A DNA stretch of 64,000 bases. Origin: Actinomadura graeca (GTDB taxonomy: Bacteria; Actinomycetota; Actinomycetes; Streptosporangiales; Streptosporangiaceae). The notes beneath the pieces are model-generated. The model did not search any database. It was not told where the DNA came from and worked only from the letters and a program-made list of their open reading frames with translations. Positions within the stretch are counted from its first letter, which is position 1; every line of letters begins with the position of its first letter. Location of the stretch: assembly GCF_019175365.1 (NCBI RefSeq), contig NZ_CP059572.1, positions 5,890,001 through 5,954,000 on the forward strand. The letters run 5' to 3'. Of the stretch, positions 54,339 to 62,471 are shown piece after piece. The position numbers and the translations under genes are program-made.

Positions 54339-55358
54339 TCACGGAGCCTTGGACTCCTCTTCGGAGCGTGACTTTTTGCGGGGTTTGCGGAGGGAGCCTG
54401 CTTGCGCCCGCTCGTCCGGGTGCGTGCGGACGCGGAGGAGGCTCGCGATCGTCGTGACCACCAGGATCAGCAGGATCACGCACAGGGAGAGGGGCGTCGG
54501 GATCTCGGGGATGGAGTGGCTGACGTCCTCGTGGAGGAACAGCAGGATCAGTTTCACCCCGATGAACGCCAGGATCAGCGAAAGGCCGATCGAGAGGTAG
54601 ACGAGCCGTTCCAGGAGCCCTTCGATGAGGAAGAAGAGGGCGCGCAGGCCGAGCAGCGCGAAGGCGTTCGCGGAGAAGACGATGAACGGCTCCTCCGTCA
54701 CGCCGAACACCGCCGGAATGGAGTCCAGGGCGAACAGCAGGTCGGTGCTCCCGATCGCGATGAACACCAGCAGCAGCGGCGTCATCACGCGCTGGCCGTC
54801 CTCGTGGGCGAGCATCCGCCCGCCGTGGAAGTCCGTGCTCACCGGCAGGATCCGCCGGGCCCGGCGGACGAGCCAGGTGTCCTCGACGTCGGGTTCCTCC
54901 TTGCGGTGGCGGACGAGCTGTACGGCCGTCCAGATCAGCACCAGCCCGAAGAACAGGAACGTGAAGGAGAAAAGGCTGATCGCCGCGGCGCCCACCGCGA
55001 TGAGGATCGTCCGCAGCACCAGCGCCGCCGCGATTCCGAACAGCAGCGCCTTCTGCTGGTACTGCTCGGGTACCCCGAAGCGCGAGAAGATGATGACGAA
55101 GACGAACAGGTTGTCGATAGACAGGCTCTTCTCGACGATCCAGCCGGAGAAGTACTCCGTCCCCGCGGTCGAACCGCCGAGACCCCACACCGCCAGCCCG
55201 AAGAGGACGGCGACGGCGACGTAGAAGACCGACCAGAAGGTGGCCTCGCCGAGGCCGACCGCGTGCGGCCGCCGCACGGCCACCAGCAGGTCGAAGACGA
55301 ACAGGACGACGATCAGCCCGATCGTCGCGGCCCAGGCCCACGCGGATATGTCGACCAT
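54339..55358 (-). CDS. TerC-family integral membrane protein
   Basis: The 339-residue product has nine or so membrane helices and the TerC signatures EKSLSIDNLFVFVIIF and GSTDLLFALDSIPAVFG, with conserved acidic residues in the helices. TerC/Alx proteins export manganese or protect against metal stress, and in Gram-positive bacteria can metallate secreted enzymes. The C-terminus is a charged tail. GGGGAGCC lies upstream of the ATG as a ribosome-binding site; no riboswitch structure was convincing. Confidence 0.94.
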   Translation of the reverse strand: MVDISAWAWAATIGLIVVLFVFDLLVAVRRPHAVGLGEATFWSVFYVAVAVLFGLAVWGLGGSTAGTEYFSGWIVEKSLSIDNLFVFVIIFSRFGVPEQYQQKALLFGIAAALVLRTILIAVGAAAISLFSFTFLFFGLVLIWTAVQLVRHRKEEPDVEDTWLVRRARRILPVSTDFHGGRMLAHEDGQRVMTPLLLVFIAIGSTDLLFALDSIPAVFGVTEEPFIVFSANAFALLGLRALFFLIEGLLERLVYLSIGLSLILAFIGVKLILLFLHEDVSHSIPEIPTPLSLCVILLILVVTTIASLLRVRTHPDERAQAGSLRKPRKKSRSEEESKAP

Positions 55359-55494
55359 GCCGGCGGCTCCCCAGAGGACGGGACTTCGGCGGACTCATTT
55401 CCGTTCTGGACCAGATCAACCCGGGGGAGCGGCGGGCACCGCCGGATCCGGGTGACAGTCCTGGCCCGGGAGCCCGGGCTCAGCCGGCCCGGGC

Positions 55495-55857
55495 TCAGTA
55501 GACGAGCGCCTGCACGTCCTCGGAGGAGATCTCCTCAACGAACGTCGGCGCGCCGGCGATGCGGACGCCGGGCAGCACGTCGTCCGGGCCGATGTCCCGC
55601 CGGGCCGCGCATTGCGTGCACAAGGTCACCTGCCCGGCTGAGAGGATGACCGAGAGCAGATCCTCCAAGGGGGTCGCGTGCGGGAGTGAGAACCCCTCGG
55701 CACGGCCCGGCAGGGAGAACCAGGACGACTCACCGGTCAGCCAGAGCGAGACGGGCACGCCGCTCGCCACCGCGGCGGCGGCCACCGTGAACGCCTGGTT
55801 GCACCGTTCCGGGGCGTCCGCCCCCGCGGTCACCTTGATCACCAGAGGTCTCGCCAT
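55495..55857 (-). CDS. DsrE-family protein
   Basis: The 120-residue product has the DsrE/DsrF fold, with the N-terminal VIKVTAGADAPERCNQAF, SGVPVSLWLTGE and the cysteine segment VTLCTQCAAR. Such proteins are small sulfur-carrier or redox-related subunits; here it is stand-alone. The ATG at 55857 has no strong ribosome-binding site. A GAGCCCGGGCTC palindrome, with a repeated CCCGGGCTCAG element, lies just after its stop and may be a terminator before terC. Confidence 0.8.
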   Translation of the reverse strand: MARPLVIKVTAGADAPERCNQAFTVAAAAVASGVPVSLWLTGESSWFSLPGRAEGFSLPHATPLEDLLSVILSAGQVTLCTQCAARRDIGPDDVLPGVRIAGAPTFVEEISSEDVQALVY

Positions 55858-55894
55858 ACAGGGAACTCTAGCCGGGGCGGTACCATCCCGTGGC

Positions 55895-55993
55895 GTGAGC
55901 GGAATGGTGAACGCGGGTGTTCTGGTCCTCGTTCTCGGACTGGTGGCGGTGGCGGCCGTCCTGCTCGTGATCCGGCTCGGGCGGCTGAAGTAG
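55895..55993 (+). CDS. very small single-pass membrane protein (tentative)
   Basis: A 32-residue frame starting at GTG 55895 encodes MSGMVNAGVLV and a hydrophobic helix, ending in VIRLGRLK. It is divergent from dsrE and upstream of the nitrobindin-like gene. The hydrophobic helix and positive end fit small membrane proteins in actinobacteria, but the length gives little statistical support. Confidence 0.35.
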   Translation: MSGMVNAGVLVLVLGLVAVAAVLLVIRLGRLK

Positions 55994-56062
55994 CGGACGC
56001 CGCCCACGGGCCCCGATTCCCTTCGCGCGGGAAGGCGCCCTGCGCCGCTACGCTCGGTCCCC

Positions 56063-56548
56063 ATGGAGCCTGAGCTGCACCCGGACCTTGAGCCTCTGAA
56101 GTTCCTGCTGGGCACGTGGGAGGGCGCCGGCGTCGGCGGCTATCCCACGATCGAGGACTTCAACTTCGGGCAGGAGATGTCCTTCACCCACATCGGGAAG
56201 CCCTTCCTGATCTACGCGAGCCGCACCTGGATGATCGAGAAGGACGGGACGCTCGGGCGGCCGCTCGCCACCGAGACGGGCTACTGGAGGCCGCGTCCGG
56301 ACCACCAGGTCGAGATGACCCTGGCCCACCCCACCGGGATCGTCGAGATCTACGTCGGCAACGTCGCCTTCAACCGGGTCGAGCTGCAGACCGACGTCGT
56401 GGCCCGCACCGAGTCGGCCAAGGAGGTCACCGCCGGGACGCGCCTCTACGGCCTCATCGGCGAGGATCTGGGCTGGGCCTACGACATGGCGGCGATGGGC
56501 CAGAAGCTCCAGTCCCACCTCTCGGCCCAGCTCAAGCGCGTCGCCTGA
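56063..56548 (+). CDS. nitrobindin-like heme-binding beta-barrel protein
   Basis: The 161-residue product has the DUF1794/THAP4-like nitrobindin features: FLLGTWEGAGVGGYP at the N-terminus, a ten-strand barrel pattern and a C-terminal helix with MGQKLQSHLSAQLKR, whose His is the expected heme ligand. Nitrobindins bind ferric heme and react with peroxynitrite. The length is normal. The gene stands alone. Confidence 0.9.
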   Translation: MEPELHPDLEPLKFLLGTWEGAGVGGYPTIEDFNFGQEMSFTHIGKPFLIYASRTWMIEKDGTLGRPLATETGYWRPRPDHQVEMTLAHPTGIVEIYVGNVAFNRVELQTDVVARTESAKEVTAGTRLYGLIGEDLGWAYDMAAMGQKLQSHLSAQLKRVA

Positions 56549-56896
56549 ACCCGGACGGGCCGTGGCGCCGACCCGTCTCCGCCGCGGGGACGATCCGTCC
56601 CCGGAAATGAGCGATCCCCGGACCTTCCCGCATGGGGCGGGGGATGGACAGGACGGGTCCATCAGTCCGGGGACCGGGTAACTGCCTGGGATTCGCCGGT
56701 CACCGTCGCGACCGGTTGCCGCCGCCTGGGGCGGCGGCGCCGAGGCGGAACGGCGACTAGCGGACAGCCACCTCGCGAGTCCTGAAATCAACCATTTCTT
56801 GGACCACCTCCTTTCGCGCGTACCCGCACGTTATGTGAGCCCCTCCGGACGAGGCAAGCGAGTTTCCGGCGATCTCATCCGGCATACACTCGTTGC
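56549..56896. other. 348-base intergenic region upstream of fur
   Basis: No gene is visible. A perfect 9-bp hairpin (GCCGCCGCC at 56718-56726 with 56730-56738, loop TGG) may end nitrobindin-gene transcription. The last about 35 bases carry the putative fur promoter. A direct search by eye found no obvious Fur box. Confidence 0.5.
56862..56896 (+). promoter_or_regulatory. probable leaderless promoter of the Fur-family gene
   Basis: TACACT at 56885-56890 fits a -10 element. GTTTCC lies 17 bases before it as a weak -35. The start codon follows only six bases after the -10, so transcription would begin at or next to the ATG, giving a leaderless mRNA. No ribosome-binding site is present upstream, which agrees. 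Confidence 0.55.
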
Positions 56897-57313
56897 ATGG
56901 TCGAGTCGTGGCAGGAGGAGCTGCGCGCCAAGGGGTACCGGGTCACGCCGCAGCGTCAGCTTGTGCTGGAGGCCGTCACCAACCTCGAGCACGGGACTCC
57001 TGAGGAGATCTGCACCGAGGTGCAGCGCACCGCCCGCGGTGTGAACATCTCCACCGTCTACCGGACGCTGGAGCTCCTGGAGGAGCTGGGACTGGTCAAG
57101 CACGCCCATCTCGGGCACGGCCCGCCCAACTACCACCTGGCCGCGAACGCCGAGCACATCCACCTCGTCTGCCGTGGCTGCCACACGGTCGAGGACGTCG
57201 ATCCGCGTGCGGCGGCGGAGTTGGCCAACGGGCTGGAGCGCGATTTCGGGTTCGAGACCGACGTGCACCACCTCACCGTCTACGGGCGGTGCAAGGACTG
57301 CCGGGGCGCATAG
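56897..57313 (+). CDS. Fur-family metal-dependent repressor
   Basis: The 138-residue product has the winged-helix domain (GYRVTPQRQLVLEAV, ISTVYRTLELLEELG) and a dimerisation domain with HIHLVCRGC and a C-terminal CKDC, the two CxxC pairs of the structural zinc site. Whether it senses iron, zinc (Zur/FurB) or peroxide is not resolvable. Sequence style and the CxxC pairs lean to Zur/FurB. It is followed 10 bases later by a ygfZ-like gene. Confidence 0.92.
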   Translation: MVESWQEELRAKGYRVTPQRQLVLEAVTNLEHGTPEEICTEVQRTARGVNISTVYRTLELLEELGLVKHAHLGHGPPNYHLAANAEHIHLVCRGCHTVEDVDPRAAAELANGLERDFGFETDVHHLTVYGRCKDCRGA

Positions 57314-57323
57314 TCTGGGCTTC

Positions 57324-58307
57324 ATGGAGAGCCCGCTTCTGCAGTCGCCCGGAGCCGTCGCCGCCGATGCGCCCGACCAGGAGGTCGCCGCGCACTACGG
57401 GGAGCCGACGCAGGAGCAGCGGGCGCTCGAAGCCGGTACCGCGTTCGTCGACCGGAGCAACCGCGGTGTCGTCCGCGTCTCCGGGCCGGACCGGCTGAGC
57501 TGGCTGCACAGCCTTCTGAGCCAGCGGCTGGACGTGCTGAAGCCGTTCGAGCCCACCGAGGCCCTCCTGCTCAGCCCGAACGGGCACATCGAGCACCACC
57601 TGTACCTGATCGACGACGGTGAGGCCGTCTGGGCGCACGTGGAGCCCGGCACGGCCCCGTCCCTCGTGGACTTCCTGGACCGGATGCGGTTCATGCTGCG
57701 GGTCGAGGTCGCCGACGTGTCCGCCGACTACGCCGTCATCACAGGGCCGCCCCAAGACGGGGGCCTGGCGTGGCCGGACGTAGCCGGTACCGAGACCCGC
57801 ATCGTCCCCCGCGCGGACGGTTTCCCGGCGGATGTCCGTCCCGCAGGCATCTGGGCATACGAGGCGCTGCGGATCGCGGCGTACCGCCCCCGATTCGGCC
57901 GCGACACCGACCACCGGACGATTCCCCACGAGGTCGGCCTGGTCGAGACCGCCGTCCACCTGAACAAGGGCTGCTACCGGGGGCAGGAGACCGTCGCGCG
58001 CGTCCACAACCTCGGCAGGCCACCGCGCCGGCTCGTGTTCCTGCATCTGGACGGCAGCGTCGACCGGCTGCCCGCCCAGGGGGACCCGGTCGAGATCCCC
58101 GGCGGCCGGACGGTCGGCGTGGTCGGCTCGTCGGCGCGGCACCACGAGCTGGGTCCCATCGCCCTGGCGCTCGTCAAGCGGAACGTGCCGGTGGAAGGCG
58201 AGTTGCTCGCGTCCGGGATCGCCGCCGCGCAGGAGGTCGTGGTGTCGCCGGACACGGGCGCGAACGCCCAGATCACCCTCCGTCGACGTCCCGCAGGTCG
58301 CGCCTGA
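57324..58307 (+). CDS. ygfZ: YgfZ/GcvT-family folate-binding protein
   Basis: The 327-residue product carries the YgfZ signature KGCYRGQE at about 215-222 and an N-terminal GcvT-like fold (RGVVRVSGPDRLSWLHSLLSQ). YgfZ proteins assist maintenance of iron-sulfur clusters in a folate-dependent manner. The ATG is 10 bases after the fur stop. A TAGTCT hexamer overlapping the fur stop codon sits seven bases before the ATG and could be a separate leaderless promoter. No ribosome-binding site is present. Confidence 0.93.
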   Translation: MESPLLQSPGAVAADAPDQEVAAHYGEPTQEQRALEAGTAFVDRSNRGVVRVSGPDRLSWLHSLLSQRLDVLKPFEPTEALLLSPNGHIEHHLYLIDDGEAVWAHVEPGTAPSLVDFLDRMRFMLRVEVADVSADYAVITGPPQDGGLAWPDVAGTETRIVPRADGFPADVRPAGIWAYEALRIAAYRPRFGRDTDHRTIPHEVGLVETAVHLNKGCYRGQETVARVHNLGRPPRRLVFLHLDGSVDRLPAQGDPVEIPGGRTVGVVGSSARHHELGPIALALVKRNVPVEGELLASGIAAAQEVVVSPDTGANAQITLRRRPAGRA

Positions 58308-58443
58308 TCCCGCGACACCGCTGGGATGCCTGTTTCAGGTGGAGACGGGGCAAACCACGGGTAAAAGCGCGACTGTGGGGGCAATATCGTCTGATGTAGA
58401 CGATTTCTGCCCGGCCGCCGTCCGGGGAAGGTGGATTCCTACG

Positions 58444-58932
58444 ATGGTCGCGAATCTGGGCAAGGCGGAGCCACCGGCCGCCAGACGGGGGACCCGGCGT
58501 CGCCGCCGACGAGAGTCGGCGCTGGTGTGGTGGGCGCTGTTCGCCGCCTTCGGTGTGGCCGCCTGGATGCTGCACTCGTGGCGCGTCGCCCTGCTCGGCC
58601 TGGTGGCGTGGTGCCTGTACCAGTTCGTTCTCGTCCCCACCTTCTGCCGGGTCATGACGCGCCAGGGCTATTCGTGCACAGAACGTGCCCGGGGCAGGCT
58701 TTTCGCTTGCAAACAGAGTCACCAGCGTGTGAAGACGGACGCGCTGTGGCGCATGGTCGGGCTCCGGAACCCACGCGGCCGCAAGGCCAGGGAAGAACAC
58801 GGTGACACCGGTGTCGTGGTCTTCTCACCGGCCGTCCGTGGACGGCTCGCACCCGCCGACCGCACGCTCATCATGCTTGCGGCAGTCGGGACCATCGTCT
58901 CCCTCGTGGGGACGGTCTACGGCCTCGGCTGA
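58444..58932 (+). CDS. membrane protein with N-terminal two-helix domain
   Basis: The 162-residue product has a basic N-terminus (RRGTRRRRRRES), two close membrane helices (about residues 28-65), a soluble loop with cysteines (GYSCTERARGRLFACK) and one C-terminal helix. No family is recognised. The ATG at 58444 has AGGTGG ten bases upstream. Its stop is one base from the convergent dtd stop. Confidence 0.7.
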   Translation: MVANLGKAEPPAARRGTRRRRRRESALVWWALFAAFGVAAWMLHSWRVALLGLVAWCLYQFVLVPTFCRVMTRQGYSCTERARGRLFACKQSHQRVKTDALWRMVGLRNPRGRKAREEHGDTGVVVFSPAVRGRLAPADRTLIMLAAVGTIVSLVGTVYGLG

Positions 58933-58933
58933 C

Positions 58934-59359
58934 TCACAGGTCCACGACGAGCGTGATAGGGCCGTCGTTGACGAGTGAGACCTTCATGTCGGCCCCGAAC
59001 ACCCCCGTCTCGACCTTGGCGCCCAGTGCCCGCAGTTCGGCCACGACGGCGTCCACCAGGGGCTCGGCCACCGGGCCTGGGGCGGCGGCTGTCCAGGTGG
59101 GCCGGCGCCCCTTGCGCGCGTCCCCGTAGAGTGTGAACTGGCTCACCACGAGCAGGGGCGCGTCCACGTCCGAGCAGGACTTCTCCCCGTCCAGGATCCG
59201 CAGCCCCCACAGCTTCGAGGCCATCCTGCGGGCCTTCCCACCATCGTCGCCGTGCGTCACGCCGACCAGGACCATCAGGCCCGGCCCGCCGATCTCCCCG
59301 ACGACGCGTCCGCCGACCGACACGCTCGCCTGGCTCACCCGTTGGACTACAGCACGCAT
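58934..59359 (-). CDS. dtd: D-aminoacyl-tRNA deacylase
   Basis: The 141-residue product is the normal length for Dtd. It begins [13 protein letters not shown] and has the catalytic SQFTLYGD and [11 protein letters not shown] elements that form the cross-subunit Gly-cisPro pocket. The enzyme removes D-amino acids from mischarged tRNA. The start codon faces that of the BKACE gene with almost no space between them, so each promoter must lie within or at the edge of the other gene. Confidence 0.96.
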   Translation of the reverse strand: MRAVVQRVSQASVSVGGRVVGEIGGPGLMVLVGVTHGDDGGKARRMASKLWGLRILDGEKSCSDVDAPLLVVSQFTLYGDARKGRRPTWTAAAPGPVAEPLVDAVVAELRALGAKVETGVFGADMKVSLVNDGPITLVVDL

Positions 59360-59378
59360 GACCATGCATTCTGCCCCT

Positions 59379-60206
59379 ATGGGAGCTACGACGCTCATCA
59401 CGGTGGCGCCCACGGGCGCGGAGTCCGCCAAGGCGGACGTCCCCGCCCTGCCCGTCACCCTCGATGAACTGGTCCAGACGGCCAAGGAGTGCGAGGCGGC
59501 GGGCGCGGCCGTCATCCACGTGCACATCCGCGACGACGACGCGCAGCCGACGCTCGACCTGTCCTTGCTGCAGGACACGGTGCAGGCGCTGCGGGAGGGC
59601 ACGGGACTGGTCGTCCAGCTGTCCACTGGGGGCGCGGTCACCGACCCGTACGCGGACCGTCTCCGCGTCCTGGACGCCGCACCCGACATGTGCTCGCTCA
59701 CCTGCGGGACGGTCAACTTCGGCGACGACGTGTTCATGAACCCCTGGCCGTTCATGGTGGAGCTCTACAAGCGCACCCAGGACATGGAGGTCGTCCCAGA
59801 GTTCGAGTTGTTCGACCTAGGGCAAGTGACGGCCCTGCACCGCCTCTTGGACAAGCACGGCCCGCCCTATGGCGGCCACGTCCACTGCGACCTGGTGATG
59901 GGCGTCCCGGGTGGGATGCCAGGGGACACCCGCACACTGGTCGCCGCCGTAGAGGCCCTCCCAGAGGGCGCCACCTGGTCCGCCACGGGCGTGGGCCGGA
60001 CGACCCTGCCCGTCATGCTCGCCGCGCTCTCGGCGGGCGGGCACCTGCGCGTCGGCATGGAGGACACGCTCACGTTCGCGAAGGGCCGCCCGGTGACGGC
60101 GAACGCCCAGCTGGTCGAACGCGCCGCCGCCGCGTCCCACCTGGCGCAACGTCCCCCCATGACCCCCGCCGCCGCAAGATCCCTCCTAGCCGTCAAGCCC
60201 CGCTGA
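59379..60206 (+). CDS. beta-keto acid cleavage enzyme family protein (BKACE, DUF849)
   Basis: The 275-residue product has the BKACE TIM-barrel markers: [10 protein letters not shown] at the start, the zinc-binding [20 protein letters not shown] and [11 protein letters not shown], and the C-terminal [18 protein letters not shown] enzymes condense beta-keto acids with acetyl-CoA; the substrate here is unknown. The ATG at 59379 is chosen for family length and because CATTCT lies six bases upstream as a weak leaderless -10; ATG 59358 and 59364 are alternatives. Confidence 0.9.
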   Translation: MGATTLITVAPTGAESAKADVPALPVTLDELVQTAKECEAAGAAVIHVHIRDDDAQPTLDLSLLQDTVQALREGTGLVVQLSTGGAVTDPYADRLRVLDAAPDMCSLTCGTVNFGDDVFMNPWPFMVELYKRTQDMEVVPEFELFDLGQVTALHRLLDKHGPPYGGHVHCDLVMGVPGGMPGDTRTLVAAVEALPEGATWSATGVGRTTLPVMLAALSAGGHLRVGMEDTLTFAKGRPVTANAQLVERAAAASHLAQRPPMTPAAARSLLAVKPR

Positions 60207-60266
60207 GCCCCGGCCTTATCCACAGAACGTCGTTCGGGTTCCGTTCTCGGGGGCGGGTATTCGACC

Positions 60267-61277
60267 ATGGACGCGACGGATCGAGCCGAGGGGGCGACAG
60301 TGGACGGAAACCCGGTGCTGGTCGAGGTGGAGCGCTCAGGATTTGTGGAGTCCTGGCATCGCGGGGCCGCGATCGGGCTCGCGGGCGACGGGTCGGTCGC
60401 CGTCCGCGCCGGGGCCCCGGAGGCGCCGATCTTCCCGAGATCGGCCAACAAGCCGATGCAGGCCGTCGCCATGCTCCGCTCGGGTCTCGCTTTGGAGGGT
60501 GAGCTGCTCGCGCTGGCCGCGGGCAGCCACTCCGGCGAGGACTTCCACGTCGAAGGCGCGGAGAAGATCCTCGCCGGGGCCGGCCTCGGCGCCGCCGACC
60601 TGCGCTGCCCCGAGCAGTGGCCGCTCGACCTCGAGGTCGCGCGGACCGTTGGCGGCAAGTCCCGGCTGCGCATGAACTGCTCCGGCAAGCACGCCGCCAT
60701 GCTCGCCACCTGCGTGGCGGCCGGCTGGCCCACCGCGACCTACCTGGACCCGAACCACCCACTGCAACTCGCCGTCCGCAAGGTCGTCGCGGACCTCACC
60801 GGCGAACGTCCCGTCGCCGTCGGCGTGGACGGCTGCGGCGCGCCCCTGTTCGCGGTGTCCACCACCGGGGTCGCACGCGCCTTCCGCGCCCTCGTCCTGG
60901 CCGAGCCCGGCTCCCACGAACGCCGCGTCGCCGACGCCATGCGCGCCCACCCGCACTGGACGTCCGGCACGCGCCGCGAAGAACGCCGCCTGATGGACGC
61001 CGCGCCGGGCCTCCTCGTCAAATGCGGCGCCGAAGGCGTGGACGCCTTCGCCTACGCCGACGGCCGCGCGGGCGCCGTCAAAATCGACGACGGCGCCATG
61101 CGCGCCCGCACCCCGGTCACCGTGGCCCTCCTGCGCGCCCTGGAGATCCACAAGGCCGACGGCGTCGACGAGGCGGCCCTGGCCGCCCTGTCAGAGGTCC
61201 CCCTCCACGGCGGCGACGCCACCGTCGGCACCATCCGCCCAGCCCCCAACGCCTTCACCCGCGACCCACCCCCCTAA
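60267..61277 (+). CDS. asparaginase II family protein
   Basis: The 336-residue product has the thermolabile (Rhizobium-type) asparaginase II motifs: FPRSANKPMQA, AAGSHSGED, RMNCSGKHAAML, VDGCGAPLFA and VKCGAEGVDAF. It is cytoplasmic and would convert asparagine to aspartate. A shorter start at GTG 60301 cannot be excluded. It ends at the edge of the G/T-rich repeat region. Confidence 0.93.
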   Translation: MDATDRAEGATVDGNPVLVEVERSGFVESWHRGAAIGLAGDGSVAVRAGAPEAPIFPRSANKPMQAVAMLRSGLALEGELLALAAGSHSGEDFHVEGAEKILAGAGLGAADLRCPEQWPLDLEVARTVGGKSRLRMNCSGKHAAMLATCVAAGWPTATYLDPNHPLQLAVRKVVADLTGERPVAVGVDGCGAPLFAVSTTGVARAFRALVLAEPGSHERRVADAMRAHPHWTSGTRREERRLMDAAPGLLVKCGAEGVDAFAYADGRAGAVKIDDGAMRARTPVTVALLRALEIHKADGVDEAALAALSEVPLHGGDATVGTIRPAPNAFTRDPPP

Positions 61278-61299
61278 CCCCCACCCCGCCCACCGCGCA

Positions 61300-61990
61300 G
61301 CGGTGCCCCTGCTGGCCCCGCGCGCTGTGTGGCCGTACGTCCGTTGGTTCCGCGCGCCGGGACTGCTGGTTCCGCGTGCCGGGTGGCCGTACGCGCTGGC
61401 TCCGCGCGTCGGTGGCGGAGCGCCTGGTGGGCTCGTGTGCCGGGTGGCCGCTATGCCTGCTGGTTCTGCGCGCCGGGTAGCGGTGCGGCTGCTGGGTGGG
61501 TGCGCCGGTGGCCGTATGCGTTGGCTCCGCGTGTCGGGTGGCCGTATGCCTGTCGACTCCGGGCGCCCGTACGCGCGTCGGTTGGCGGTGTGCCTGTTGG
61601 GTCCGCGTGCCAGGTGGCCGTACGTCCGTTGGGTCTGCGCGCGGGTTGCCGTATGCCTGCTAACTCTGGGCTTCGGGCGTCTAGGTGCCTGCTGGCTCCG
61701 CGTGCTGGGTGACGGTGCGCCCGTAGGCTCCGCTTACTGGGTGGCCGTATGCCTTTGCCTGCTGGCTCTGTGCGTCGGGGGCGGTATGTCTGCTGGCTCT
61801 GCGCGCCGGGTGGCGGTGTGCCTGTTGGTTCCGCGCGTCAGGGAGGCCGTGCGCGCTGGGTGGCGGTGCGGTTGCTTGGTTTCGCGGGCGGGACGGCGGT
61901 ATGCCTGCTGGTTCTGCGTGCCGGGTGGCTGTGCGCGCTGGCTCCGCGTGTCGGGTGGCTGGTTTCGGTGCGGAGCGGTCGAAGTGCGTG
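61300..61990. repeat. degenerate G/T-rich tandem repeat region (minisatellite-like)
   Basis: About 20 imperfect copies of a unit near 31-33 bases recur here, built from GGGTGGCCGTATGCCTGC and then TGGTTCCGCGCGCC. The plus strand is G/T-rich, unlike flanking DNA. The unit length varies and is not a multiple of three, so the open frames across it are fortuitous. No terminal inverted repeats or gene are seen in 61278-62065. Confidence 0.8.
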
Positions 61991-62065
61991 CTGCGGGCTT
62001 TGGTGCGCGGTGGTCGTGAGCCTTGGCCAGGCGAGAGGGCTGGGGCTTCGGGGCTCTGCTTGGCG

Positions 62066-62347
62066 CTATTGGGCGTTGTCGTTGTACTTGGTCTCGCCTG
62101 GGGCGTAGCTGTGGGAGTAGATCCCGGGGGTGTAGACGTAGTAGCCGCCCTGCTCGCCGCCGCGGTGGTTGTCCTGGTCGTTCCGGCGGTCGGGGTTGAC
62201 CTTCCTGGACGACGCCTCGACGGTCAGCGCCAGCCAGCTCAGCAATGCCACGGTGGCCAGAACGGGGATGAGCCATGCCCAGATCAGCGCGCCCCGGGGG
62301 GCGGTGTTGGCCAGGTCCTGCGAGCCGGCCAAGACGGTCGCGAGCAT
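62066..62347 (-). CDS. small single-pass membrane protein with Tyr-rich tail
   Basis: The 93-residue product has one membrane helix (about residues 22-45) and a hydrophilic tail with RRNDQDNHRGG and YYVYTPGIYSHSY. It lies between the repeat region and the MFS gene. The ATG at 62347 is chosen because AGGAGGT lies seven bases upstream. No family is recognised. Confidence 0.75.
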   Translation of the reverse strand: MLATVLAGSQDLANTAPRGALIWAWLIPVLATVALLSWLALTVEASSRKVNPDRRNDQDNHRGGEQGGYYVYTPGIYSHSYAPGETKYNDNAQ

Positions 62348-62471
62348 GCGGTCCACCTCCTGACCTGGTATGTGCCCGCTTCGAGGGTCGATATGGGGGG
62401 CGGGGAGGCATTCGCCCGACATCATCGTGATGCGGAGCGTTCCGAGGAGTCGCCTTGGTGGTCGCTTGACC

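Noticed and set aside
55359..55500. yybP-ykoY manganese riboswitch upstream of terC
   Set aside because: GGGGAGCC before the ATG superficially recalls the motif, but the paired conserved loops and stems could not be found; it is adequately explained as a ribosome-binding site.
61303..62019. 238-residue open frame across the G/T-rich repeats
   Set aside because: The repeat unit length varies and is not a multiple of three, so each unit is read in changing frames; no ribosome-binding site.
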